Source of the DNA: Myxococcus sp. CA023 | GTDB lineage: Bacteria; Myxococcota; Myxococcia; Myxococcales; Myxococcaceae | Assembly: GCF_010998615.1 (NCBI RefSeq) | Contig: NZ_JAAEAH010000033.1 | Coordinates: forward strand, 25,279-89,278 | DNA: 64,000 bases | Reading direction: 5' to 3' | Program-made: the position numbers and the translations under genes | In this document: positions 50,026-59,452 of the stretch, in pieces | Numbering within the stretch: the stretch's first letter is position 1 | Layout: the number at the start of each line of letters is the position of its first letter | The notes under the pieces: model-generated | Database searches by the model: none | What the model was told of the DNA's origin: nothing | The model's input: only the letters and a program-made list of their open reading frames with translations

Positions 50026-50574
50026 ATGGCGAAGACGTCGAGTGAGAGCACGGTGGCGGAAGCGGTGGAGCGGCTCAAGTCCTTCGTGGAGGAGAAGGAG
50101 GACATGTCCGTGGAGTTCTCCGAGCCTGTGAGCGCCGAGGAGGTGGCGAAGCTGGAGAAGAAGTACAAGCTGCAACTGCCTCCCAGCTACGTGCGTTTCA
50201 TCCGCACGCACGGCACTTTCAAGGTGCTGTACGGTGGGCAGGAGCTCATTGGCATGGAGGAGCCGGGCTTCCTGCGCGCGGCCGCGCCGGACCCGTCGGA
50301 CGCGGTGGATGGCGACGACTCCGATGTGGCGGACGCCATCAACGAGGCGCTGTTCTTCCAGCGCAAGGATGACGACGCGGTGGAGAACTTCTGGTGCTTC
50401 AATCCGCGTGACCGCACGCCGGAAGGTGAGCTCGGTGTCGTCGCCTACAACCACGACGAGACCTTCGGGCTTCCTCAGTTGCTGGACACGAAGCACGCCG
50501 AGCACTTCCGGGACTTCTCGACGCACATCGTCGCCGTCATCGACGATTTCATCGAAACCTACGCGAACGAGTAA
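50026..50574 (+). CDS. SMI1/KNR4 family (SUKH) protein
   Basis: From the ATG at 50026 (GGAG 6 bases upstream) the protein has 182 residues; a GTG at 50011 is possible. The core begins with PVSAEEVAKLEKKYKLQLPPSY, a near-canonical SUKH start, and ends in acidic strands and a helix (IVAVIDDFIETY). It is cytoplasmic and acidic. SUKH proteins neutralise polymorphic toxins or act as scaffolds; which applies here is unknown. Confidence 0.8.
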   Translation: MAKTSSESTVAEAVERLKSFVEEKEDMSVEFSEPVSAEEVAKLEKKYKLQLPPSYVRFIRTHGTFKVLYGGQELIGMEEPGFLRAAAPDPSDAVDGDDSDVADAINEALFFQRKDDDAVENFWCFNPRDRTPEGELGVVAYNHDETFGLPQLLDTKHAEHFRDFSTHIVAVIDDFIETYANE

Positions 50575-50665
50575 TCCCGCGCCGCGCGGACGCGCCTGGT
50601 TGCGTGGGAAGACCGGACAGGCTGAATCGTCCGCAACCGCTGCGGCCTGACGGATGCACCCGTGA

Positions 50666-50688
50666 GCGCCCCCTTCGTGAAGGGGCGC
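50666..50688. terminator. Hairpin between convergent genes
   Basis: GCGCCCCCTT pairs with AAGGGGCGC around a 4-base loop. It lies between the SUKH gene and the opposing gene at 50713 and could end both transcripts. No T-run follows. Confidence 0.55.
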
Positions 50689-50712
50689 CCTCGGACTCCG
50701 CGTCGCCGTGAA

Positions 50713-51054
50713 TCAGAGGCAGTTGCCCAGACCTTCGTAGAGGGTGGTCTGGGTGCGCGGCAGCGTGGCGTAGAGCGGCGCCGGGCCCGCGAGCGCCGTC
50801 AGGAACTCCTGAATCGTGGCGCGAGGGGCGACAGGCACCTGGCAGGCCCAGGTCCGCGCATCCACCGTCACCGCGCCCGTCGCCGGGTCGATTTCCTCGT
50901 TGCTGGCGGCGAACACCCAGACGCACAGGCCAATCCGGCCCGTCAGGGCATTCACGGAACAGCGGAAGCGCAGCGACTCGATGTTGCTGTATTCACCCTC
51001 GCAGAACGTGTCGCCACAGATGTCATCGAAGTTCTGCTTGAGGGAGGCCCCCAT
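50713..51054 (-). CDS. Cys-rich hypothetical protein, possibly truncated
   Basis: The protein has 113 residues with six Cys, in segments such as DICGDTFCEGEY, FRCSVN, RTWACQVP and the final GLGNCL. I recall similar secreted proteins in myxobacteria that carry a signal peptide. Here none is present, no start codon lies further upstream in the sequence I checked, and the ATG has no clear ribosome site, so the N-terminus may be lost. Function unknown. Confidence 0.5.
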   Translation of the reverse strand: MGASLKQNFDDICGDTFCEGEYSNIESLRFRCSVNALTGRIGLCVWVFAASNEEIDPATGAVTVDARTWACQVPVAPRATIQEFLTALAGPAPLYATLPRTQTTLYEGLGNCL

Positions 51055-51106
51055 GGGCCGACACGGAGTTTGACTGCAATCTGATAGGAGTTCTCCATTC
51101 CTGGCA

Positions 51107-51151
51107 CCCCGGCCGAAGCCCAGACCTTGTGGGACTGGACCTCGGCCGGGG
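51107..51151. repeat. Long inverted repeat between two minus-strand genes
   Basis: CCCCGGCCGA (51107-51116) pairs with TCGGCCGGGG (51142-51151), with partial pairing inside the loop. It lies downstream of the fragment at 51162-51623 and may terminate it. There is no T-run. Confidence 0.5.
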
Positions 51152-51161
51152 GAGGGCCGCC

Positions 51162-51623
51162 TCAGTCCTTCTTCAGCTGGAGGAGCTCCCAGCCGCCGTC
51201 CGGATGGAGATTCATCGGGTTCGCGGTGCCGACGTAGAGCGCCTTCTTGTCGCTCACCAGCGTGCGAACGCCGTCATTCGTGTCGTTGCCCAAACCCCTC
51301 AGCGACTCCGCCACCGCGCTCTTGTTGCGGTTTCCGAAGCGGAAGAGGTCCGCCCCTGGCTTCGGCAGCGCGATGTTGAGCAGCCGGACCGTGACGGCCC
51401 ACATACCCACTGTGCCCGCCATTGCCTTCCACCCGCAACGCATCGCTGTCTGCCCCCATGTGCCGCCCTGGCCCTGGTGATGCCCGCTGTAGGCAGTCAC
51501 GCATCCATCGTGGGAGGCCATGAGCAACCGGAGTGCCGTTCCAAAGGTGTCGGTGGGAAGATTCGTGTCCCCGTCGCGGGGGCAGGCGAGCACGGCGCTC
51601 GCGCCCCCGAGAACAGGTGTCAT
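51162..51623 (-). pseudogene. Remnant of a larger myxobacterial protein
   Basis: The open frame of 153 codons ends VRTLVSDKKALYVGTANPMNLHPDGGWEL. That resembles the C-terminal end of repeat-type (propeller-like) proteins in which a TANPxNL-type segment closes the fold. The upstream half is not convincing as a protein start, has no signal peptide and no good ribosome site. I read it as the tail of a decayed gene. It may instead be a short genuine protein. Confidence 0.45.
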
Positions 51624-51761
51624 GGTGTCTCGTCAATGGCCGCGCGTGTCGGCAGTGGCCGTCGCTTCACACGGGGGGCGTTTTGACGCCCCAGGGAGGG
51701 CATTTCTTGTGGAGTCATGGGCCGCGCTGCGTGCACAGCGCGGTCCCTTGCCCTCACCGGG

Positions 51762-53681
51762 TCATGGCAGGAAGGCGTCCTTCACCGCGTCGAGCAGCGG
51801 ATTGGCGCCAGTCTGTGGGTCGGTGCAGCCCTGGTTGATGGTCCAGATGATGGTGCCTCCGTATTCGTTGTCATGGGCGAAGGCGCCCTTGGCGGCAATG
51901 GTTTGCGGTGAGTCATACGAAATCCACCGCACCGTGCCGTCCTCCACGGGGACGTCGAAGGTGACGTAGCTGGCCTTCGCCGCCTCGTCCCAGTGGTAGA
52001 CGCCCGTCGCCGACAGCTGGAGAATCTTGCTGTATGTGAAGGAATTGTCGCTGCCCACGTAGTCGGACCAGTCCGTGTACGGCTGATACGGGCCGGTGAT
52101 GTTCCGCCACGCCATGCCATAGAACGGGATGCCCATGCCCAGCTTGCTCTTGGGGATGCCCGCGTTGGCCCAGGCGCTGAGGCTGGCGGACACAGACGTG
52201 GGGTGGTTGCCCGACTCTCCCATGAGCGCGGAGGTGTACCAGGACAGCCAGCCGCCCCAGGGGCCCGTCATCTCGTAGGTCATCACGTTCATCTGGTCCA
52301 GGTGGGGGACCAGGTTGGTGAACCACGGGTCCGCATCCTCGGGGAAGTTGCTGTTGACCCATCCGATGGGCATGGTGAGCAGCATCTGCGGCCGGGCCGC
52401 GCGCAGCGCCTGTATCAGCGCGAGCAACGCCGGCTTGTCCACCTGTTCCACCGGCTCCCAGTTGAGGTCCAGGCCGTCATAGCCAAAGGTATCCACCGCG
52501 TTGAGCAGGTTCTGGACGAACCGGGCGCGGTTCGCGTTGGACGCCGCGCCCACCCAGCCGTCGTGCTCACCCGCGCCGCCCACCATGATGATGGCCTTGC
52601 GTCCGGCCGCGTGCGCCCGCGTGGACAGCGTCCGCGCGATGGCCGGGCCATTCGAGTTGTCGAACTGGGTGTTCACCGTCCCATCCGGATTGGGAGTGAC
52701 GCGGCCGACGAGGATGTGCGTGAGCGCGGAGAAGTCCACCTTCTCCGGCGGGTACAGGTCCGAGTTCCAGCCGGTGTAGTAGCCCGACACCCACTTGCCG
52801 CTCGGCGGTGGGGGCGTGCTCTGGACGGTGACGGTGGCCACCGCCGACTTCGTGGGGGCGGCCTGGCTCGTCGCCACCACGCGGTACGTCCCCGCGGTGG
52901 ACGGGGCGGTGTACAGGCCTGCCTGGGTGATGGTGCCTCCCGCCGCGCCCTCCTGCACGGACCACGTCACCGCCGTGTTGGTGCTGCCCGTCACCGTGGC
53001 CGTGAAGGCCTGCGTCCCCCCGGCCGGAACCGTGGCGGAGGAGGGGTTGATGGCCACTTCCACCGGCGGAGGCGGCTCGGCCATGTTACGCACGCCCAGC
53101 TCGTCGAAGTAGAGCGTGGGCAGGCTCAGTCCCTGGCCTTCCTGGAGCACGAGGCCCGTCAGTCGTGCCCCCTGCGGCGCCAGGACGGAGATGGGGACGG
53201 AGCACGTCGTCCAGGTATTGGCGCGGATACGGCCTCCGGTGCAGTACGGCCCCAGCTCGGTGCCGGGCGTGATGCCGCCGTTCACCACGGCCCGGGCCAG
53301 CACCACCGCGTTGTTGCCGGACGTCCCGCCATGCACGCTCAGGGTGAGCGTCATCCCCGGGCTCCAGGTGAACGGCGATGTATTGAAATACAGCGCCTCT
53401 CTGGAGCGCATCGTCACGGAGATGGAGTAGCGCCCCGCCGCGACGGGGGAGGTGTTGGTGAGGGAGTGGGTGGCCCAGGAGTAGTCCTGCCACGGTGCTT
53501 CCATGGCGTCGCGGTAGATCCAATTCGTCGTGAAGGAGACCCGCTCGGGGGGAACGCCTCCGTCCCTGTCAACCACTGCCGCGGGAGGCCTTGCTTCGGC
53601 CTGGGCGGCCCATGCCGTGTTGCCGCCAGAAGCCAGGACCATGGCCATCCATGAAACCAACCATACGACCAACCGGTTCAT
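51762..53681 (-). CDS. Secreted GH18-family glycoside hydrolase with altered catalytic motif
   Basis: AGGAG lies 6 bases before the ATG. The protein has 639 residues: signal peptide (about 1-26), a carbohydrate-binding-like beta domain (about 45-200), a bacterial Ig-like domain (about 205-290, with IDPSSATVPAGG-type start NPSSATVPAGG), and a GH18 barrel from about 295 (WVSGYYTGWNSD). The signature reads DGLDLNWE at 402-409: the acid Glu409 is present, but Asn407 replaces the Asp two residues before it. GH18 enzymes cleave chitin or related GlcNAc polymers with that Asp assisting; activity here may be reduced or the substrate different. It is extracellular and acts alone; the next gene upstream is unrelated in type. 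Confidence 0.88.
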   Translation of the reverse strand: MNRLVVWLVSWMAMVLASGGNTAWAAQAEARPPAAVVDRDGGVPPERVSFTTNWIYRDAMEAPWQDYSWATHSLTNTSPVAAGRYSISVTMRSREALYFNTSPFTWSPGMTLTLSVHGGTSGNNAVVLARAVVNGGITPGTELGPYCTGGRIRANTWTTCSVPISVLAPQGARLTGLVLQEGQGLSLPTLYFDELGVRNMAEPPPPVEVAINPSSATVPAGGTQAFTATVTGSTNTAVTWSVQEGAAGGTITQAGLYTAPSTAGTYRVVATSQAAPTKSAVATVTVQSTPPPPSGKWVSGYYTGWNSDLYPPEKVDFSALTHILVGRVTPNPDGTVNTQFDNSNGPAIARTLSTRAHAAGRKAIIMVGGAGEHDGWVGAASNANRARFVQNLLNAVDTFGYDGLDLNWEPVEQVDKPALLALIQALRAARPQMLLTMPIGWVNSNFPEDADPWFTNLVPHLDQMNVMTYEMTGPWGGWLSWYTSALMGESGNHPTSVSASLSAWANAGIPKSKLGMGIPFYGMAWRNITGPYQPYTDWSDYVGSDNSFTYSKILQLSATGVYHWDEAAKASYVTFDVPVEDGTVRWISYDSPQTIAAKGAFAHDNEYGGTIIWTINQGCTDPQTGANPLLDAVKDAFLP

Positions 53682-54095
53682 TCGCTTCTCCTGTCGAGGC
53701 CCGTCGGCATTCCTCGCTCACTCGCGGTGAGCCGTGCTACACGGTCTCGTTGCCTGACTGAGATTGACGGGCCTCGGGCAACCTGGGGGAGAAGCCCTTC
53801 ATGGCAAAGCCCTCCCGAAGGTCGCCTCAATGACTTTCAATGCGACAGTCGAAATGTATTTATCTGCGGGATGTTGCGGATTCCGCATCCGAGCGCCCAG
53901 GGGGCGCCTTCCGGGACCAGGGAGGCGGTGACATTCCCTCAGTTGGCCCAGCGCAGCCACTGCTTTCGAACAGGGCCAGGCGCGGTCGCCTCGTTCCGGG
54001 ATGTATTGATGGTGAGTTGTATTTGTATGTCTATTGCTGCTGGCGGCCCGGGTGGCCAGCGCGTGAGCGAGCCGTCTGGCCACCCGGGCATCACG
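53682..54095. other. 414-base intergenic region with hairpin and AT-rich tracts
   Basis: No gene is supported here. A perfect 13-base inverted repeat (GCCCGGGTGGCCA at 54046-54058 and its complement at 54077-54089) lies just after the stop of the beta-helix gene and is probably its terminator. Further along, AT-rich tracts at 53850-53875 and 54000-54035 stand out against the GC-rich surroundings and may hold the GH18 promoter, though no clean -10/-35 pair is visible. Confidence 0.5.
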
Positions 54096-55607
54096 TCAGT
54101 GTTGCGGCTCCAGCCGGAGGGCGCCGGCGGGCGGTGGCGTCGATTCCAGGGGGATGAAGACCTGCTGCGTCTGGCCTTGTGTCCAGTCCGAATTCCAGAC
54201 GAAGACGGTGACGCTGCCCGGCGTGGTGGCCCGGAAGTAGAAGCGGCCCTGGGCCTGGGGGTTCCCCAGGTCGAGCGTCGTCACCGCGGGGCCCGCACAG
54301 GCGGGGTCGGCGTAGAACTGGATGCCGGGGGAGGCCGGGCCCGCTGAGGTGATGTTGAAGCCCGTCGTGGTGGGAACGACCAGGTTCCCGCTCACGTCCT
54401 GGGTCTGGACGATGAGCGGGCCGGAGCAGAGGCCCACGGGGACCTGCTGAGGCGGATTGCGGAAGGCGAGGCTTGCTGCCGGACCCGCGAGCACATCCAC
54501 GGCGAAGGTGGAGCCGGGGAGGGTGGCCGGGTCATACCCCGCGCCGGTGATGACGTTGGAGTGAATGACATTGCCCGTTCCCAGGTCGGAGATTCCGGCC
54601 TGGTAGACGTAGCCATTCGTCACCCCGTCGAAGTGGAGCACGTTGTCCACGACCTGGATGTTCGTCAGCACCGCCGGAGGGCTTTGATCCGCGTTGCCCT
54701 GGGACAGGTAGACGCCGATGTCGTTGTTGAAAAGTTGGTTGCCTTGAATGAGGACGTCCGTGGACAACGGGCCCCCATACATCGGCCCTCCGTAGACGAG
54801 GATGCCGCTGGCGACGCCCTCGCCGGTGTAGGAGTGCCCGGAGATGAGGTTGTTGACGATGTGTCCGGTGGCCCCGAGCCCGACCTGGATTCCGGACTGG
54901 GCGACGTTGCCGATGGGACCCGCGCCCACCATCCGGTTGTTGGTGATGTCCACCACGACGTTGCCAACCGCCGCGACGCCGGCCTTCTGGTATCCCAGCA
55001 AGAGATTGTTCTGGACACCGACGTGTTGCGTCGGGTTCAACGGGGCCTGGTTGCGAATCAGGATGCCGGTGCCCTCCTGGCAGCCTCCGGTTCCGTCTCC
55101 CTGGCGGATGTTGAAGATCTGGGTGTTGATGACGGAGCCCGTCGCATTGTCGAACCGGATGCCCGCGAGCGCGTCATCCCCCGTGTCGCAGACGTCCGAG
55201 AGCCCTTTCAACATGAGCCTGAGGTTCATGTAGAACGCGCTGCCGCCGCAGTTGCGCGCGATGGCGCCCTTGAAGTGGTTTCCCGGAGGGTCCAGCGCCA
55301 TGATGAAGTGCCCTGCCCCATCCAGGACGTACCCATCCGGAATGAGCAGGGTGGAGTAGGTGGCGCAGTTGCCCGCCAGCGTCAGAACGTTTCCGTTCTG
55401 GATGACAGGGCAGGGAATGTACCCGCAGGTGGGGTCCTGGAATCCCTCTTGGGGGGACGCCGTGCTCAGCGCTGCCGTGTGGAGGTCTTCACTGGAGCTG
55501 CTGTGGGCCTCTGCGTGACTGGGTTCCTCGCCCGAGCACCCCACGACTGGCAGTGACAGGGTTCCAACCAGAAGGCTTCCAAAACATCGCCATCGATTTC
55601 GACTCAT
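54096..55607 (-). CDS. Parallel beta-helix lipoprotein
   Basis: From the ATG at 55607 (GGAG about 6 bases upstream) the protein has 503 residues. The signal peptide ends with lipobox VVGC. A right-handed beta-helix of NosD/PbH1 type covers about 65-390, with repeats such as VVDITNNRMVGAG, HIVNNLISG and VLIQGNQLFNNDIGVYLSQ. A beta domain follows (about 400-500). It is a paralogue of the divergent gene at 56066, sharing GYQKAGV/I, ISDLGxxNVI and DVLIQGN blocks in order. It is probably exposed at the cell surface; a polysaccharide lyase or adhesin role is possible, but no catalytic residues are recognised. Confidence 0.83.
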   Translation of the reverse strand: MSRNRWRCFGSLLVGTLSLPVVGCSGEEPSHAEAHSSSSEDLHTAALSTASPQEGFQDPTCGYIPCPVIQNGNVLTLAGNCATYSTLLIPDGYVLDGAGHFIMALDPPGNHFKGAIARNCGGSAFYMNLRLMLKGLSDVCDTGDDALAGIRFDNATGSVINTQIFNIRQGDGTGGCQEGTGILIRNQAPLNPTQHVGVQNNLLLGYQKAGVAAVGNVVVDITNNRMVGAGPIGNVAQSGIQVGLGATGHIVNNLISGHSYTGEGVASGILVYGGPMYGGPLSTDVLIQGNQLFNNDIGVYLSQGNADQSPPAVLTNIQVVDNVLHFDGVTNGYVYQAGISDLGTGNVIHSNVITGAGYDPATLPGSTFAVDVLAGPAASLAFRNPPQQVPVGLCSGPLIVQTQDVSGNLVVPTTTGFNITSAGPASPGIQFYADPACAGPAVTTLDLGNPQAQGRFYFRATTPGSVTVFVWNSDWTQGQTQQVFIPLESTPPPAGALRLEPQH

Positions 55608-56065
55608 GAACGCTCCTCTCTCTGAGCGGGTGCTCAGTGAGATGGACTCGATAGTGTGAAGTCGTGCAGCGTCATATGGACTCCACGGATGGCGATGGCG
55701 CTGGATGTGGACAGTCGCCCCTGCCCGGGTCCAGGTGAGATGTCCAGCAGGGGGTGGATGTGATTGGCGCGCGACGGAACGCGGGTGGGGCAAAGGTAGG
55801 ATGGCGCCCCGGGAACCGCGCGCCGGGCCAGGGCGTGGCGCTGGAAGCGAGGCCTTCGGATGGGCCGCTCGAGCATGGAGGGGCAGGCCCTGGCAACGCG
55901 TGACGTGGTGACGTCAGCGCCCTCGTCGCACAGTTGACGGGAGGGTGCCCCGCAGGGGGGCTCCCCGGAAGGTCGGCTGACGCGTTGCATGGGAGGCAGG
56001 GGCCTCGCGCCGCCGGGAGGCTCCCGGTAACGTTTCGAATTCCTTTCCCGCCGGAGGATGCCGTC
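55608..56065. promoter_or_regulatory. 458-base divergent region between the two beta-helix genes
   Basis: No gene is supported in this gap. It must hold the promoters of both paralogues. A repeated TGACGT pair (55901-55916, reading TGACGTGGTGACGTCA) contains the palindrome TGACGTCA and is a plausible binding site. Nothing else stands out. Confidence 0.35.
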
Positions 56066-58666
56066 ATGACGTTCTTGGACACGCAGAACCCCTGGCGCCT
56101 CGCGGGCGTGTTGTTGCTGCTCGTCACCGCGGGGTGTCACCTGGAGGACCCGCTGCCCATCCAACTGGAGCCCTCCGCGTCGGCGCGGGTGATGGTGGTG
56201 TTGCCGCGTACGCTGACGCCCGGGTCCGTTACGGAGGTCCGTGCCACGCTCACGCCCGTGGAAGGAGACGAAGCGGGCGCGGTGCTCTCTGGCGGCGACG
56301 GCCTGTGGCAGGGGCTGGTGCGGCGGATTGCCTCCGGACGAGCGGCTGAGGCGAGTGCCACCGTCCGAGGCGATGGCGGTGAGGTCCTGGCGCACATCGA
56401 CGTCCCGAACGTGGTGATAGGTGCGCACCGGACGGCGCTGGTCGTCCTGGTCCCGCGAGCCACCGTTTCCGGCGTGCCCGGAGCGCCCTTCATTGACGCG
56501 GTGGTGGGCTCGTTGGCGGAGGTCCGGCCCGAAGGGCAGGTGGCGCTGCGCGCGGTGGCGGAGGCCGCGTCCGGGGATGGGGCGCTCACGTATGCCTGGC
56601 GGGCCTCGGCTGGAAGCTTCAGCGACGCCAGCGCCGTGGCGCCCGTCTGGACGGCGCCAGAGGCATCCGGCTTCGTTACCTTGACGCTCCAGGTGACGAA
56701 CGCGGTGGGCCAGGGGGCCACGCTGGATTTCCCCGTGCGAGTGGCCCGGGACCATGGCTTCGGAGCGGACAGCGTGGCCGCTTTCAATCGCTGGCCGCTG
56801 ATGGTGGAGTTGGGCTCCTTTCCTTCCGGCGAGGTCCAGTACGGCGACTCCCTGCACCTACAGGCGGAAGGCCGGGACGAAGACGGAGACACGCTCACCT
56901 ACGCATGGACGGCCAGTTGCGAAGGCACCTTCGATGACGCGAGCGCGCGGTCGCCTCGCTTCACGCCGTCCACGCCGCCCTCGGGGGCCTGTGGCGCGTG
57001 CCAGTTCCACGTCACGATGCGGGATGGCCGTGGCGGTGAGCACGTCGGCTTGGTGGATGTGTGTGTGGTGCGGCGACTGCCGCCCATCATCGTCTCCACG
57101 GCCCAGTCGCGGACGGAGGCCCTGAGCGCGGAGCCCGTCCTGCTCCAGGCGGTGGCGGAGGACCCTCGCGGCGAGGCCCTCTCCTTCCAATGGTCCGCGA
57201 ACACCGGCCTTCTGGGAACCGCCACCCAGGACGGGACGCGGGGCGAGGTGCGCTGGTCCGCGCTGTCCTGTATCCCGGCGGACGTGGAGCCCTCCGTGCG
57301 GCTCACCGTCACGAATGTGTCGGGAATGAGCGCGACGCACGTGTTCCGGATTCGTTGGGACGACCGGCGCTGTGGGGCGTTTCCTCCCTGCTCCGCCCGG
57401 TGGGAGAACGGCCGCGTGACGTTGACGGCGGACTGCACGACGGAGGGCACGCTGTACATCCCGGACGGAGTCACTTTCGACGGCGCCGGGCACGTGGTGA
57501 CTGCGGTGGACCCCGAAGGCGGCCGCTTCCAGGGCGCCGTGCTCCGCAACCGGGGAGACACGGCCCACGTCCACGACGTGACGGTGGAGGCGCGCGGCCT
57601 GTCGGAGCTGGCGTGTGACGCGGGCGAGGCCGGCCTTGCGGGCATCCGTTTCATGGCGGCGAGTGGCTCCGTCACCGACAGCGAGGTGCGCGCGCTGCAT
57701 CAGGATGAGGGCCGGGGTGCCTGCCAGGAGGGCGTGGCCATCGAGGTGCGAAACGCCCAGGACGCGTCCCACGTGGTCCAGGTGGAGGTCCTGCGCAACC
57801 ACGTCGAGGGCTACCAGAAGGCGGGCATCGTGGCCTCGGGCCGGGTGGACGTGGCCGTGGAGGACAACGTGGTGGAGGGCGGCGGTCCGTCGGCCGTCAT
57901 TGCCAGGAATGGCATCCAGCTGAGCTTCGGCGCCACGGGACAGGTGCTGGGCAACCGTGTCACCGGCAACGTCTATACGGAGACCGGCTATGTGGCGGCC
58001 GGCATCCTCGTCGCGGGTGGGGCCTACTACAGCGGCCCGGTGTGCGAGGACGTCCTCATCCAGGGCAACACGCTGGAGGCAAACGACATTGGCATCGACC
58101 TGTCGCAAGCGGAGGCGGACGGCGGGCCGCTGGCGCAATCCTCACGGTTGCTCGTGGTGGAGAACACGTTGAGCCACAACGTGGTGGCGAACGGCGTGCC
58201 GTACCAGGCGGCCATCTCGGACCTGGGCGGGGCCAACGTCATCAGCCGCAACCGCATCAGTGGCGCGGGCTATGCCAGGGAGACCCTGCCGGGCGTCACC
58301 TTCGACGTGGACGTGGTGGCGGACGCGGCGGCGCAAGTGGCCTTCCTGACACCCCAGCAAGACGTGGCGGCGGGCGCGTGCTCCGAGGCGTTGGTGGTGC
58401 AGAGCCAGGACGTCATGGGCAATCTGTCCGCCCTGGCTTCGTCCCTGCTGGTGGTGGAGGCGGAGGGGAACGTTGGAGGGGTGACCTTCTTCCGGGACGC
58501 GGCGTGTACGCAGGCCCTGGTTCCTCTGAATGGCAGCGGCGCCATGGCCTTGGAGGGACCGCAGCAGGAAGCGGTGTTCTATTTCCGCGCGGAACAGACA
58601 GGGGCCCTGGAGGTGCGTGTGCGAGGCGACGGGGTGAGTGCCTCCCAGATGCACGTGGTGCGTTAG
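56066..58666 (+). CDS. Lipoprotein with Ig/PKD-like repeats and a C-terminal beta-helix
   Basis: GGAGG stands 8 bases before the ATG. The protein has 866 residues with lipobox VTAGC (Cys near 25). Three Ig/PKD-like segments follow: about 145-235 (ALTYAWRASAGSFSD), 240-345 (TLTYAWTASCEGTFDD) and 345-440 (ALSFQWSANTGLLG). The C-terminal part (about 440-865) is a parallel beta-helix matching the divergent neighbour nearly block for block. The Ig arms would extend the helix from the membrane. No catalytic site is recognised. Gene duplication followed by domain gain or loss explains the pair. Confidence 0.83.
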   Translation: MTFLDTQNPWRLAGVLLLLVTAGCHLEDPLPIQLEPSASARVMVVLPRTLTPGSVTEVRATLTPVEGDEAGAVLSGGDGLWQGLVRRIASGRAAEASATVRGDGGEVLAHIDVPNVVIGAHRTALVVLVPRATVSGVPGAPFIDAVVGSLAEVRPEGQVALRAVAEAASGDGALTYAWRASAGSFSDASAVAPVWTAPEASGFVTLTLQVTNAVGQGATLDFPVRVARDHGFGADSVAAFNRWPLMVELGSFPSGEVQYGDSLHLQAEGRDEDGDTLTYAWTASCEGTFDDASARSPRFTPSTPPSGACGACQFHVTMRDGRGGEHVGLVDVCVVRRLPPIIVSTAQSRTEALSAEPVLLQAVAEDPRGEALSFQWSANTGLLGTATQDGTRGEVRWSALSCIPADVEPSVRLTVTNVSGMSATHVFRIRWDDRRCGAFPPCSARWENGRVTLTADCTTEGTLYIPDGVTFDGAGHVVTAVDPEGGRFQGAVLRNRGDTAHVHDVTVEARGLSELACDAGEAGLAGIRFMAASGSVTDSEVRALHQDEGRGACQEGVAIEVRNAQDASHVVQVEVLRNHVEGYQKAGIVASGRVDVAVEDNVVEGGGPSAVIARNGIQLSFGATGQVLGNRVTGNVYTETGYVAAGILVAGGAYYSGPVCEDVLIQGNTLEANDIGIDLSQAEADGGPLAQSSRLLVVENTLSHNVVANGVPYQAAISDLGGANVISRNRISGAGYARETLPGVTFDVDVVADAAAQVAFLTPQQDVAAGACSEALVVQSQDVMGNLSALASSLLVVEAEGNVGGVTFFRDAACTQALVPLNGSGAMALEGPQQEAVFYFRAEQTGALEVRVRGDGVSASQMHVVR

Positions 58667-58813
58667 ACGGGACGGAGTGCGTCGAGGCATTGAATAAGCC
58701 ATTGCCGTGGCCGTCGCGTTGCTCGTGGCCCCGGGCCTGTCTGGCTTCTGCCTCTGTCGTAGACTCCGTGGGATGGAAGGGGCCAAAGTCACTTCTACTT
58801 CCACTGGTTCGTC

Positions 58814-59443
58814 ATGACTCCGACTCCCTTCGGGCCTGCGTACACCCTCCAGACAGCACGGACCCTGCTCCGCTGCTGGTCACCCGCTGACGCCGCGCGT
58901 GCGCTCCGCGCCATCGACGCCAGCCTCGACCACCTGCGCCCCTGGTTGGACTGGGCGCGGCACTACCCCATCAGCGTGGAGCAGCAGGCCGCCGTCCTGC
59001 GGCGCTTTCGCGGGAGCTTCGACCTGGGACAGGATTTCACCTATGCCGTGTTCGACCGGGGTGGGACGGAGGTCCTGGGGGGCTGCGGGCTGCATCCTCG
59101 TGTGGGCGCGGGGGGCCGGGAGATAGGGTATTGGATTGCGGCCCAGCACACCGGTCAGGGGCTCGCGACCGAAGTGGCGGCGGCGCTCGTCCGGGTCGCG
59201 TTCGAGCTGGATGGCCTGCGCCGGGTGGAGATTCACTGCGACCCGCTCAACGTGCCGAGCGTCGCGGTGGCCCGCAAGCTGGGCTTCACCCACGAAGGCA
59301 CCTTGCGACAGCGCCTCCAGGCCGCTGACGGCTCGTGGCGCGACATCATGCTCTGGACCCTCCTGGCGGAGGACTACCGGGCCAGCCCCGCCGCCGCGAG
59401 CGACCTGGAAGCGTTCGACGTGCTGGGGCAGAAGCTGCTGTAG
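58814..59443 (+). CDS. GNAT N-acetyltransferase (RimJ/RimL-like)
   Basis: The protein has 209 residues. The acetyl-CoA region reads IGYWIAAQHTGQGLATEVAAAL (about 104-125), the Q/RxxGxG/A motif being QHTGQGLA, and the C-terminal NVPSVAVARKLGF is typical of the RimJ/RimL type. Such enzymes acetylate N-termini of ribosomal proteins, antibiotics or small amines; the substrate is open. The ribosome site before the ATG is weak. It stands alone and converges on a small lipoprotein gene with 9 bases between. Confidence 0.92.
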   Translation: MTPTPFGPAYTLQTARTLLRCWSPADAARALRAIDASLDHLRPWLDWARHYPISVEQQAAVLRRFRGSFDLGQDFTYAVFDRGGTEVLGGCGLHPRVGAGGREIGYWIAAQHTGQGLATEVAAALVRVAFELDGLRRVEIHCDPLNVPSVAVARKLGFTHEGTLRQRLQAADGSWRDIMLWTLLAEDYRASPAAASDLEAFDVLGQKLL

Positions 59444-59452
59444 TCCCTCTGC

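Noticed and set aside
51993..53654. 553-codon plus-strand frame opposite the GH18 gene
   Set aside because: No motif and skewed composition; the minus strand has signal peptide, Ig-like domain and GH18 signature.
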